The notes beneath the pieces were generated by a model, which worked only from the letters and a program-made list of their open reading frames with translations, was not told where the DNA came from and made no database searches. Positions 17,455-25,441 of a DNA stretch of 64,000 nt are shown here, in pieces. The translations under genes were made by a program, and so were the position numbers. Source of the DNA: Pedobacter sp. AK013 (GTDB taxonomy: Bacteria; Bacteroidota; Bacteroidia; Sphingobacteriales; Sphingobacteriaceae); assembly GCF_014205835.1 (NCBI RefSeq), contig NZ_JACHCQ010000009.1, positions 86,248 through 150,247 of the forward strand, given 5' to 3'. Position 1 is the stretch's first letter, and each line of letters opens with the position of its first letter.

Positions 17455-18996
17455 ATGAAGGATAAAAATCTGAGCAGGTTAACCGAATATGCTTACCTGG
17501 TATTTTTTCTGATCTTAAAAGTAGTTTTATCTTTTGTATTGGTTAATTCAGTTTATGAATTACACCGCGACGAATTTCTGCATTTAGATCAGGCTAACCA
17601 CCTGGCTGCGGGCTTTACCTCTGTTCCACCTTTAACCTCGCTATTTTCATGGCTGATTAAGGCTTTCGGTAACGGTGTTTTTATGGTAAAACTTGTTCCG
17701 GCATTAATTGGAGCAATTACGATATTATACTGTTGGAAAATTGTCGATTTTTTAAAAGGGAACCTACTGGCCAAATGCCTGGTTGCGGTAGCTTGTATTT
17801 GTTCTTCTCTGCTTAGGTTAAATACACTCTACCAGCCCAATTCTTTTGATGTTTTAGCCTGGACAGCCATTTTTTATTATCTGTTAAAATATTTTGATAA
17901 AAACGAAGCCAAATACCTTTATGCTTTTGCCATTTTTGTAGGTTTTGGCTTTTTAAATAAGTATAATATCCTTTTTTTGATTATCGGTTTGTTACCGGCC
18001 GTAATGATTACACCAAACCGAAAAATATTTGCTGATAAACACCTTTATCTGGCTGTTTTGTTGGTGATTATAATTATTTCGCCCAATGTAATCTGGCAGA
18101 TTAACCATCACTTTCCGGTACTTACCCATATGAAAGCCCTGCAGACTACACAATTGGTACATGTAAACCGGACCGATTTTTTTATTGGGCAGTTTCTCTT
18201 TTTTATCAGTTCGATATTTGTTCTCTTGGCTGGGATTGGTAGTTTGATTTTTTATAAAGATTTCAGGAAATACAACTGGATTATTATTACCTACCTCATT
18301 ACCCTAATCGTATTTAGCTATTTTAAAGCAAAAGATTATTACGCCCTGGGCTTATATCCAATTGTACTGGCTTTTGGAGCTGTTTATTTAAGCCGGGTTT
18401 TAGCAAAGATATATATATTAACAGGGTTGCTGTTTGCTTTTAATATTGGTTCATTTATTTATCTGTTGCCGCTTTTGATGCCATTTTATAGTCCTGATGA
18501 AATTATTGCCCACCATAAAAGGTTTGAGCGGGTGGGGGCATTGCGTTGGGAAGATGGTAAGAATCACCAGTTGCCACAGGATTATGCCGATATGCAGGGC
18601 TGGAAAGAGTTGGCAGCAATTGTTGATGTTGCTTACGGAAAGGTTAAAGATAAATCTACCCTGTTGATTCGTGCCGATAATTATGGACAAGCCGGGGCAA
18701 TCAACTATTATTCGAAATACAAAAATATAAACGCAGTATCGTACAACGCTGATTATTTGTATTGGTTTAAAATGGACAAACCGATCAAAAGTTTAATTAT
18801 GGTAACCGGCTGGAGGGACGAGGATCCGCAAAGAAAGAGAGAGCAGCCATATTTTGCCAAGATTACCAAAATTGGAGAAATAAAAACACCCTATGCACGG
18901 GAAGAAGGAGCAGGTGTGTTTTTGCTCGAAGATGCCAAGCCCGAAGTGAGTAGCATTATAAAATCAGAAATAGAGGAAGAAAAAAATGACCATTAA
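17455..18996 (+). CDS. GT39/PMT-type membrane glycosyltransferase
   Basis: Integral membrane sugar transferase using a polyprenyl-phosphate-sugar donor on the periplasmic side. The 513-aa protein has a first helix at about 12-35 followed by YELHRDEFLHLDQANHLAAG, the acidic first-loop motif of the PMT_2/ArnT-like families (catalytic Asp/Glu), then VPPLTSLFSWL and about ten further hydrophobic helices up to about residue 340, with a soluble C-terminal domain of about 170 residues. The acceptor (lipid A, protein or glycan) is unknown. Its end overlaps the MazG-like gene by 11 bp, so the two are cotranscribed. Confidence 0.85.
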   Translation: MKDKNLSRLTEYAYLVFFLILKVVLSFVLVNSVYELHRDEFLHLDQANHLAAGFTSVPPLTSLFSWLIKAFGNGVFMVKLVPALIGAITILYCWKIVDFLKGNLLAKCLVAVACICSSLLRLNTLYQPNSFDVLAWTAIFYYLLKYFDKNEAKYLYAFAIFVGFGFLNKYNILFLIIGLLPAVMITPNRKIFADKHLYLAVLLVIIIISPNVIWQINHHFPVLTHMKALQTTQLVHVNRTDFFIGQFLFFISSIFVLLAGIGSLIFYKDFRKYNWIIITYLITLIVFSYFKAKDYYALGLYPIVLAFGAVYLSRVLAKIYILTGLLFAFNIGSFIYLLPLLMPFYSPDEIIAHHKRFERVGALRWEDGKNHQLPQDYADMQGWKELAAIVDVAYGKVKDKSTLLIRADNYGQAGAINYYSKYKNINAVSYNADYLYWFKMDKPIKSLIMVTGWRDEDPQRKREQPYFAKITKIGEIKTPYAREEGAGVFLLEDAKPEVSSIIKSEIEEEKNDH

Positions 18997-19315
18997 CGAA
19001 GCACAGGAAACGGTAGACCGCTGGATTAATACCACAGGTATCCGTTATTTTAATGAATTAACCAATACCGCTATTTTAATGGAAGAAGTAGGGGAAGTAG
19101 CCCGTATTATGGCCCGTAAATACGGCGAACAGTCGTTTAAAAAGAGTGATGAAGCGGTAAACCTTGCCGATGAAATGGCCGATGTGATGTTTGTTTTAAT
19201 CTGTTTAGCCAATCAGACCGGTATAAACCTAACCGATGCTTTAGAAAAGAACCTCGAGAAAAAAAGCATCCGTGATGCCGACAGACATAAGAATAATGAG
19301 AAGCTTAACCCCTAA
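18986..19315 (+). CDS. MazG-like nucleotide pyrophosphohydrolase
   Basis: Small all-alpha NTP pyrophosphohydrolase (109 aa) likely to cleave (d)NTPs to monophosphates. The metal-binding set is visible as MEEVGEVAR (ExxE near residue 30) and NLADEMADVMF (ExxD near residue 60), the MazG pattern. It is a single-domain form, shorter than E. coli MazG. The start overlaps the glycosyltransferase gene by 11 bp. The last codons (LNP, stop) are part of the left arm of a dispersed repeat, so the repeat has set the C-terminus. Confidence 0.85.
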   Translation: MTINEAQETVDRWINTTGIRYFNELTNTAILMEEVGEVARIMARKYGEQSFKKSDEAVNLADEMADVMFVLICLANQTGINLTDALEKNLEKKSIRDADRHKNNEKLNP

Positions 19316-19377
19316 ATCTCCTGAAGGGGGACTTAATATTTTTCTTGGCTTCAAGCCTCCTTTAGAGGGTTGGGGGT
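19305..19377. repeat. Complete CCCCT-class inverted repeat between convergent genes
   Basis: The left arm TAACCCCTAAATCTCCTGAA-GGGGGACTTAA and right arm AAGCCTCCTTTAGAGGGTTGGGGG are approximate inverted copies around a short AT-rich centre with its own TTGGCTTCAAG palindrome. Both flanking genes end inside it: the left arm encodes the last residues and stop of the MazG-like protein, the right arm the last residues and stop of the DUF4286 protein. It probably acts as a two-way terminator. A half copy precedes rsmA. Confidence 0.75.
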
Positions 19378-19673
19378 ATAAATTCCATCAAACTACGGTA
19401 AGCTACAAAGCGATTTTTATATCTTTCATTTAAATCTGCCTGTAGGGCTGGAGCAAATTCTTCCTGGTATTTATTGTATTGTTCGAGTGTTTCTGCTACA
19501 TATTGCGTACAATAAGTTACCCCTTCGTTAGGCGAATCTATTACCTTTAATAAACGATTAGAAACAAACATCCCAGTAGCCATAACCTCGGGGATATGTA
19601 CATCCTGCATCCATTGTAACCATTCTTCGGCTATTGCATCATCCAAGATGAGCGTAACATTATATAAAAACAT
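19362..19673 (-). CDS. DUF4286 family protein
   Basis: Conserved Bacteroidota protein of unknown function (103 aa), ferredoxin-like alpha/beta by appearance. It starts MFLYNVTLILDDAIAEEWL and has the family block WMQDVHIPEVMATGMF, resembling small dimeric barrel proteins of the DUF4286 group. There is no signal peptide. The last residues (IPPTL) are encoded by the right arm of the repeat at 19305-19377. It is monocistronic and convergent with the MazG-like gene. Confidence 0.82.
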   Translation of the reverse strand: MFLYNVTLILDDAIAEEWLQWMQDVHIPEVMATGMFVSNRLLKVIDSPNEGVTYCTQYVAETLEQYNKYQEEFAPALQADLNERYKNRFVAYRSLMEFIPPTL

Positions 19674-19769
19674 GGCGCAAAGGTAAATAATATATAAATG
19701 TTAAAAAATTGATGAAAGCAGATTTTATTCTTTAAAGTTGTATCAATCTATTAAATTTGATGATTCCCA

Positions 19770-20045
19770 TTGTTTTTAAGCATGATACGAACTAACGACT
19801 CTCAAAAAACAGATAATTCTACACGCAATTATATTTACACTGGTTACATAACTGCAATTTTCGGCGGCATTTTGGGGCTGGTTATTGGTTGGGATTTAAT
19901 GAAGAAAAGGAGAACACTAAGTACAGGTGAAAAAGTGTTTTCTTATTCACTAACAGATAGACAACACGGCGCTAGGATTTTAATTTTAGCGGGAATTTGC
20001 TTCATTTTGTTGCTAACGTTAACTATTATTGCAATAGATGCCTAA
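19770..20045 (+). CDS. Small membrane protein carrying the RxxHGxRILI module
   Basis: A 91-aa protein with two helices (about 22-42 and 69-88) separated by a short cytosolic or periplasmic loop with KKRRTLSTGEKVFSYSLTDR followed by QHGARILIL. This part is clearly related to the C-terminal module of the 218-aa protein at 20659-21315, where the same helix-loop-helix reads KKTLPNGERVFGYAASDRGH then GERILII. Here the module is alone, without the DUF2007-like domain. Function unknown; a tail-anchor or scaffold is possible. TAAATTTG at 19752-19759 fits a -7 element, 10 bp before the ATG. Confidence 0.65.
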   Translation: MFLSMIRTNDSQKTDNSTRNYIYTGYITAIFGGILGLVIGWDLMKKRRTLSTGEKVFSYSLTDRQHGARILILAGICFILLLTLTIIAIDA

Positions 20046-20063
20046 GTTATCTGCAATTCAGAA

Positions 20064-20627
20064 ATGATTACCATTACCAATTCTTCTAACACGGAGGAAC
20101 TTGAAGGAATTCTTGAACTCCAAAAACAAAACCTAAAAAAAGATCTAACTCCTGAACAAATAAAAGAACAGGGCTTTGTTACCGTTTCACATTCGCTTGA
20201 AGATTTAGAGAAAATGCATCAATATGTGTCCAACATTATTGCAAAAGATGGTGAAAGGGTTGTAGCTTATGTGTTAGCAATGACCGAGCAGTCTAAAAAT
20301 GATATCCCCAGACTGGTTGAAATGTACGAAAGTTTCGATCATATTATGTATCAGGGAAAACCCGTTTCCGATTATCATTACCTCGTGGTTGGGCAAGTTT
20401 GCATAGGGCAAGATTATCGGGGTAGAGGCTTATTCGATCAATGTTATCATGCTTATAAAGACTACTTTAAAGGTGAATATGATTTTGCAATCACTGAAAT
20501 TGCGAGCATTAATCTTCGATCGATGAATGCACATAAACGTGTGGGATTTGAAGTGATTTACACCTATACCGATAGTAGTGGTGTAGAATGGAATGTTGTG
20601 GTTTGGGATTGGAAAGATTTTAATTAG
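20064..20627 (+). CDS. GNAT family N-acetyltransferase
   Basis: Acetyl-CoA dependent acetyltransferase of unknown substrate, 187 aa. The GNAT acetyl-CoA loop (motif A) is seen as VGQVCIGQDYRGRGLFDQCY (near residue 115-134), followed by motif B with ITEIASINLRSMNAHKRVGF, a helix-strand pattern like in amino-acid acetyltransferases. It lies between two genes that share a membrane module, 18 bp after the 91-aa gene and 31 bp before the 218-aa gene; cotranscription is likely, functional linkage unknown. Confidence 0.85.
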   Translation: MITITNSSNTEELEGILELQKQNLKKDLTPEQIKEQGFVTVSHSLEDLEKMHQYVSNIIAKDGERVVAYVLAMTEQSKNDIPRLVEMYESFDHIMYQGKPVSDYHYLVVGQVCIGQDYRGRGLFDQCYHAYKDYFKGEYDFAITEIASINLRSMNAHKRVGFEVIYTYTDSSGVEWNVVVWDWKDFN

Positions 20628-20658
20628 TATCTTAACGCGAACGCTCAACCAAATACTT

Positions 20659-21315
20659 ATGACAACTAATTTTTTAACTTTCCAAAGATTTAATGATAGG
20701 GTAGCAGCTTTAACACTAGCTGAAACTTTTAGAGAAAACGGGATTGAGTGTGGATTGGAAGATGTTTCTGAAAATTTCGATGTTTCGTTTGCCAATAATG
20801 AAATCAATAAAGATTTTAGAATAAAGTTAAAGCCTGAGGATTTTGAACGAGCTAACAGTTTGCTGCTACAACTGGCGGAAAAAGATCTGGCAGATGTTGA
20901 TCCTGATTATTACATTTTTGGTTTCAGTGATGAAGAACTGAAGGAAATTATAGAAAGACAGGATGAATGGAGCAGTTTAGATTTTCTCCTAGCCCAAAAG
21001 ATATTAAGGGAACGTGGTGTCGAAGTTAATATTGAGCAGATTCAAACACTCAAAGTAAAAAGAATTGAAAAATTATCTGAGCCAGAAAAAAACACGCAAT
21101 TGCTAATTATAGCAGGCTATGCTCTGGCCATTATTGGTGGGCTTATCGCCATCATAATCGGAGCTTATTTATGCACTCATAAAAAAACATTGCCAAATGG
21201 AGAACGGGTTTTTGGTTACGCCGCTTCAGATAGGGGGCATGGTGAAAGAATTTTGATTATCGGCATTCTTGCACTGATTCTTTCAGCTATATATCAATTC
21301 TCTAAATATGCTTAA
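20659..21315 (+). CDS. DUF2007-like domain fused to a membrane module
   Basis: The 218-aa protein (start chosen at the ATG at 20659; an upstream in-frame ATG at 20593 lies inside the GNAT gene and adds an unlikely N-terminus) begins TTNFLTFQRFNDRVAALTLA, the pattern of DUF2007-type putative signal-transducing domains that place a strand-helix against ENGIECGLED. The middle (about 75-135) is acidic and helical (DEELKEIIERQDEWSS). The C-terminus has two helices (about 150-173 and 197-213) with the KKTLPNGERVF...DRGHGERILI loop shared with the 91-aa neighbour. Role unknown. Confidence 0.7.
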   Translation: MTTNFLTFQRFNDRVAALTLAETFRENGIECGLEDVSENFDVSFANNEINKDFRIKLKPEDFERANSLLLQLAEKDLADVDPDYYIFGFSDEELKEIIERQDEWSSLDFLLAQKILRERGVEVNIEQIQTLKVKRIEKLSEPEKNTQLLIIAGYALAIIGGLIAIIIGAYLCTHKKTLPNGERVFGYAASDRGHGERILIIGILALILSAIYQFSKYA

Positions 21316-21367
21316 GGCAAGTTGAATTAACTAATCTGCTAAGAAAATTAATGGTTTTTGTCGATGC

Positions 21368-21405
21368 AGATCTCTCCATTCTGTTGCACTTCAGTCGGGA
21401 TGACG
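21368..21405. repeat. Dispersed GTCATTTCGA-class repeat, right half
   Basis: AGATCTCTCCATTCTGTTGC followed by ACTTCAGTCGGGATGACG matches the right half of the complete element at 34548-34653. The next 90 bp (to the gene end at 21503) are built from TTAACC/GGTTAA words. Confidence 0.65.
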
Positions 21406-21502
21406 ATAATATTGAGTTAACCAATAAGCAGTTTGCAAATCATCAGTTAACCGGTTTAAACACTTAACCAATTAACCCGTTTATCACTAAACCATTGAAC
21501 CA

Positions 21503-23326
21503 CTAAACCCCATCTCCGCGTAAATTCCTGAATCTTTTTCTGGCTTCGGCACTGAACATGCTCCCTGGATAATCTGTAATCAGTTTCTGGAAATAAATTT
21601 TCGCTTGCGCAATGTCGTTCAGTTTCTTTTCGTACAAATCACCTAGTGTAAATAGGGCATCATCTGTCCAAATCCCATCTTTAAAGTCTTCAGTTACTTT
21701 TTTTAAGATGTCTGCTGCTTTTTGGAAATCGTTGGCTTTGATAAGAATCCTTGCTTTGCTCATCATTATCGCATCGCTTAAGCTATTTTGAGGGAAAGCT
21801 ATCGCAATACTATCCATTTTTTTAACTGCACGTTCAGGGAGGTTTCGGAATAAAAGCATTTCTGCATCCGCATACATTTTTAGTGCATTACTATCTGCAG
21901 GGGTTTGAATATTATCGTTAATCAATAAACTCAGGTTCAGGGCATCATTCGCAATGAGCTGCGAAGTTGCAGACTTTAAAACCAAGCATTGGGCGTTGCT
22001 GTATTCGAAATTACCCTGATAAAAAGAAAGTTTAGCACTTCTAAAACGGGCCTCATTTCCTACGGGTTGCCCTTCAAACTGTTTGCTTACCTGCTCGTAT
22101 ACTAAAAAAGCTTCCCAGGGTTGGTTGGTTAAAATATAAATGTCGCCTAAATCGAGTTTTAGCTGGCCCAAGTCCTGATCGTTAATACCTGGCATTTTTA
22201 TGGCTTCTTCTAGCTCTTTTTCTGCACTACCGGGTTGATTTAAATAATAAGCCTGCAGGTTTGCCAGTTTTTTTATGGCGAAAAGCGTGTTCCTGTTCTT
22301 GCCGTTTTCGTCTAATAATGCCTGGTAATCTTTCGCCAGCAGATCAAGGTCGGCAACTGTATATTTCCCGTTGGTACGTAGGTTATACTTGGTATTCAGC
22401 ATTTCTATTTTTGAAGGAAGATAATACTGGCTATCCTTTCCTTTGGTTAATAGATAATCGTAGGCTTTAATAGCTGTTTCGTAAGCACCATTATCAATAA
22501 AGGTATAAATGGCATTAAACAAGGTGCCGCCATCAGCTTTGGTACGTTTATCGTATGCGATAAGCTGGCGCAGAGCCATATCAAATTCCTGTTGTTGAAT
22601 ATAGTTCCAGGTCAGTAACTGAATATAGATTTCGGCATCAGGCTCTTTCTGTACTTTTCTTAAAATGGCCGCCTGAAAGGTTTGATAATCATTTTTGTCT
22701 TCAAAAATAGAAGACAGTACAGCTTCAGCCTGTGGTAAAAGTTGTGGCATTGTTCCAAGCGCATCAAGATACTCTTGCATGAGCATGGGCTTATCCTTTT
22801 TAAACCGATAGATATTTAACAATTCAAAGGTAAACATTTGATCGTTGCCCAATAGTTTTCTACCCTGTTTAAAGGTTTGTACCGCAAAATCATAATTTTC
22901 GAACCGATAAAAGCTATTGGCTAAATTTCGGATCTTAAACTCATCCTTAGGAAGTTTGCTAATCACATCACTGAAAATTTTATTTGAACTTTGCGTATCG
23001 CCTTTCTCCTGATACAGCTTACCCAACGCTATTGGATAAACATCGTTCTGCTGATTTTTTTTGATTTCCCTTTTAACCACTTTTTCTGCAACATCATAGC
23101 GTTTCAATTTTAACAATGTGTTAAAATAAATATCAAAATAGGCTTCGTTATTGGGGATAGCATAGAGTTTTTCCAGTAACACAACTGCCTTTTCATAATC
23201 TCCATCCTGGTAATACTGAATAGCCAGACTACTTTCATCAGGTGCAATCTGCTGATTGGGACGAAAGATTTGTGCATTGGCCCCAAGAGATAGAAATAAA
23301 AAAATGATGAAAAAAAAGCGGTTCAT
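21503..23326 (-). CDS. TPR-repeat secreted protein
   Basis: A 607-aa protein with a cleavable signal peptide (about 1-18, ending SLGANAQ). The mature chain is TPR/solenoid helices throughout: clear units include AIQYYQDGDYEKAVVLLEKLY (35-55 region), VYPIALGKLYQEKGDTQSSN and, near the end, DDALFTLGDLYEKKLNDIAQ followed by AKIYFQKLI. The C-terminal part resembles YbgF/BamD-type outer-membrane assembly TPRs. Partner unknown; a periplasmic scaffold is most likely. It is monocistronic and divergent from the S9-like gene with 228 bp between. Confidence 0.85.
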   Translation of the reverse strand: MNRFFFIIFLFLSLGANAQIFRPNQQIAPDESSLAIQYYQDGDYEKAVVLLEKLYAIPNNEAYFDIYFNTLLKLKRYDVAEKVVKREIKKNQQNDVYPIALGKLYQEKGDTQSSNKIFSDVISKLPKDEFKIRNLANSFYRFENYDFAVQTFKQGRKLLGNDQMFTFELLNIYRFKKDKPMLMQEYLDALGTMPQLLPQAEAVLSSIFEDKNDYQTFQAAILRKVQKEPDAEIYIQLLTWNYIQQQEFDMALRQLIAYDKRTKADGGTLFNAIYTFIDNGAYETAIKAYDYLLTKGKDSQYYLPSKIEMLNTKYNLRTNGKYTVADLDLLAKDYQALLDENGKNRNTLFAIKKLANLQAYYLNQPGSAEKELEEAIKMPGINDQDLGQLKLDLGDIYILTNQPWEAFLVYEQVSKQFEGQPVGNEARFRSAKLSFYQGNFEYSNAQCLVLKSATSQLIANDALNLSLLINDNIQTPADSNALKMYADAEMLLFRNLPERAVKKMDSIAIAFPQNSLSDAIMMSKARILIKANDFQKAADILKKVTEDFKDGIWTDDALFTLGDLYEKKLNDIAQAKIYFQKLITDYPGSMFSAEARKRFRNLRGDGV

Positions 23327-23524
23327 AAACCCTAAATTATAAGTTTTAAATGTAACATTTTAATACATCTTTAGCTAAACTGCCAATTGATATTAAACGT
23401 ATTTTAAATGTTACCTGTATTTTATTTTGTAGGTATTTTATAAATACTAAATTGACCCACGACTTATTATTGATTGCATAAGTAACATTGTTGGTGTAAA
23501 TCACGGTTAAGTTGTTGTGATACT

Positions 23525-23532
23525 TATTTTTG
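23525..23532 (+). promoter_or_regulatory. -7 element before the S9-like/two-component operon
   Basis: TATTTTTG matches TAnnTTTG, 22 bp before the ATG at 23555. No well-placed TTTG is seen upstream, so support is limited to the -7 box. Confidence 0.35.
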
Positions 23533-23554
23533 TCATCCTGTAAAGGATTTATTT

Positions 23555-25438
23555 ATGCTAAAAAGGATTTTTCTATTGTTAATGGTTGCATTGATTTGGG
23601 CTTGTAAAGGCACTAACAATGATACTATTCCTGTAGACGATTTTTTTAAAACACAGGATAAAGCCTACTATCGCATTTCTCCAGACGGGAAAAGTCTTTC
23701 TTATCTAAAGCTTCATGATAAAAAACTTGATCTTTTTGCTGAAGATCTTACTACTGGAAATAGCATTCAGTTAACCCATTTGAATGGGAAGAATATCAGT
23801 TTCCATTTCTGGACCAGCAATAATGAGCTGATTTATTATACTGAAGACGAATCTAAAGAGCGTAAGTCGGATATTTTCGTCATCAATAAAGATGGAAGCA
23901 AGCAGGTTCAGCTGAGTGCCAACGAGAAAAGCAGGCTAAGGGTAATAGAAGATCAGTTAATTGATGACAAATACATTATTGTTGCATCTAACAAACGCGA
24001 TTCGACAGTTTTCGATGTTTATCGTTTAAATGTCCGGAATGGTAAGATGGATATCGCGGCCAAAAACCCTGGTAATATTACCGAATGGATGACAGATAAC
24101 AGAGGGGTATTAAAAATTGCTGTAGCAAGCGATGGAGTGAACGAAACATTAATGTATCGCGAAAACGAAAACCAGGCCTTTGCCCCTGTAATTACCAATA
24201 ATTTCGAAACCACTTTACAGCCCATTGCTTTCTCAGAAAACCAGCCTAATATACTTTATGCCATTTCTAATGTAAATAGGGATAAGAATGCGTTAGTGGC
24301 ACTCGATTTAAAAACCGGTAAAGAAAAGCAGGTGCTTTTTGCAAATGATACCTTAAATGTAGTAGATGCAAAATATTCGCGCCTACAAAAGAAAATGCTT
24401 TTTGTAACCTGCGAAACCTGGAAAAAGGAAAAATATTACCTTGATGATAGTACCAGGATTACCTATTCGAAAATAGACCGGCTTTTGCCAGGTACCGAAT
24501 GGAAAATTATGGATAAAGACAAAATGGATAAGGTTTTTGTGGTAAGAACCTTTACCGATAAAAATCCGGGTTCTTATTATCTCTATACCGTTGGTGAGAA
24601 TAAACTTAAAAAACTAACTGATATTAGCCCATCCATTAAACAGGGCGATATGAGTGCCATGAAACCAATCTGTTTTAAAAGTGCCGATAATTTAACCATT
24701 AACGGTTATTTAACTTTACCAAAAAATAAAAAGGCTGTTAATTTACCGGTAGTAGTTTTGCCGCATAATGGCCCAACGGGGAGAAATAGTTGGGGCTATA
24801 ATGCCGAAGTACAGTTTTTGGCTAACCGTGGTTATGCTGTTTTGCAGGTTAACTATCGTGGATCTACAGGTTATGGAAAATCTTTTTATGCTGCTGGTTT
24901 TAAGCAGTGGAGCGATAAAATCCAGGAAGATGTTAATGATGGAGTAAGATGGTTAATTGCCAAAAAAATTGCCAATCCTAAAAAAATTGCTATTTATGGC
25001 AATGGTTTTGGAGGTTATATTGCATTAAATTGTTTGTATAAAAATCCCGATCTTTATAAATGTGGCGGATCAAATTCAGGTGTAATCAATTTATTCAGTT
25101 ACCTGAAAACCATTCCCCCGTTTTTAAAAGCGAATCTGCAGATGTATTATGAAATTGTTGGCAACCCGGTAACTGATACCGATTATATGCGGTTTGCATC
25201 GCCTGTTTTCCATGCTGATCGGTTTAAATCGCCTGTTTTTATTGCACAAAACCCTAAAGATCCACGTGTTAATGTAGCAGAGGGCGTTCAGTTTATTAAG
25301 GAACTGAAAAAACGGAATGTTCAGGTTACCTATATCGAAAAAGAAGAAGGACCAAACCCAATAGTACGCCAACAGAGCAGAACGGCATTATACAAAGCTT
25401 TAGAAGAATTTTTACAGGAAAATCTAGGTAAGAAATAG
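23555..25438 (+). CDS. S9 (prolyl oligopeptidase-like) lipoprotein with a degraded catalytic triad
   Basis: A 627-aa lipoprotein (signal to Cys 17 in LIWACKG) built like S9 peptidases: an N-terminal beta-propeller (about 35-360, with the SPDGKSLSYL blade motif) and a C-terminal alpha/beta-hydrolase (about 380-625, with LPVVVLPHNGPTGRNSWGY and VLQVNYRGSTGYG). The nucleophile motif GxSxGG reads GNGFGG, so Ser is Gly at residue 484. The His motif, usually GHGF, reads GPNP (599-602), so His is lost too. Only the Asp region (KDPRVNV, D569) remains. It should not be a serine peptidase. Only 3 bp separate it from the histidine kinase gene, so it probably serves as a binding or sensing accessory of that kinase. 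Substrate unknown. Confidence 0.9.
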   Translation: MLKRIFLLLMVALIWACKGTNNDTIPVDDFFKTQDKAYYRISPDGKSLSYLKLHDKKLDLFAEDLTTGNSIQLTHLNGKNISFHFWTSNNELIYYTEDESKERKSDIFVINKDGSKQVQLSANEKSRLRVIEDQLIDDKYIIVASNKRDSTVFDVYRLNVRNGKMDIAAKNPGNITEWMTDNRGVLKIAVASDGVNETLMYRENENQAFAPVITNNFETTLQPIAFSENQPNILYAISNVNRDKNALVALDLKTGKEKQVLFANDTLNVVDAKYSRLQKKMLFVTCETWKKEKYYLDDSTRITYSKIDRLLPGTEWKIMDKDKMDKVFVVRTFTDKNPGSYYLYTVGENKLKKLTDISPSIKQGDMSAMKPICFKSADNLTINGYLTLPKNKKAVNLPVVVLPHNGPTGRNSWGYNAEVQFLANRGYAVLQVNYRGSTGYGKSFYAAGFKQWSDKIQEDVNDGVRWLIAKKIANPKKIAIYGNGFGGYIALNCLYKNPDLYKCGGSNSGVINLFSYLKTIPPFLKANLQMYYEIVGNPVTDTDYMRFASPVFHADRFKSPVFIAQNPKDPRVNVAEGVQFIKELKKRNVQVTYIEKEEGPNPIVRQQSRTALYKALEEFLQENLGKK

Positions 25439-25441
25439 GGT

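Noticed and set aside
20593..20658. Upstream ATG for the DUF2007-like gene
   Set aside because: It lies inside the GNAT gene and adds a segment without similarity; ATG at 20659 fits the domain start.
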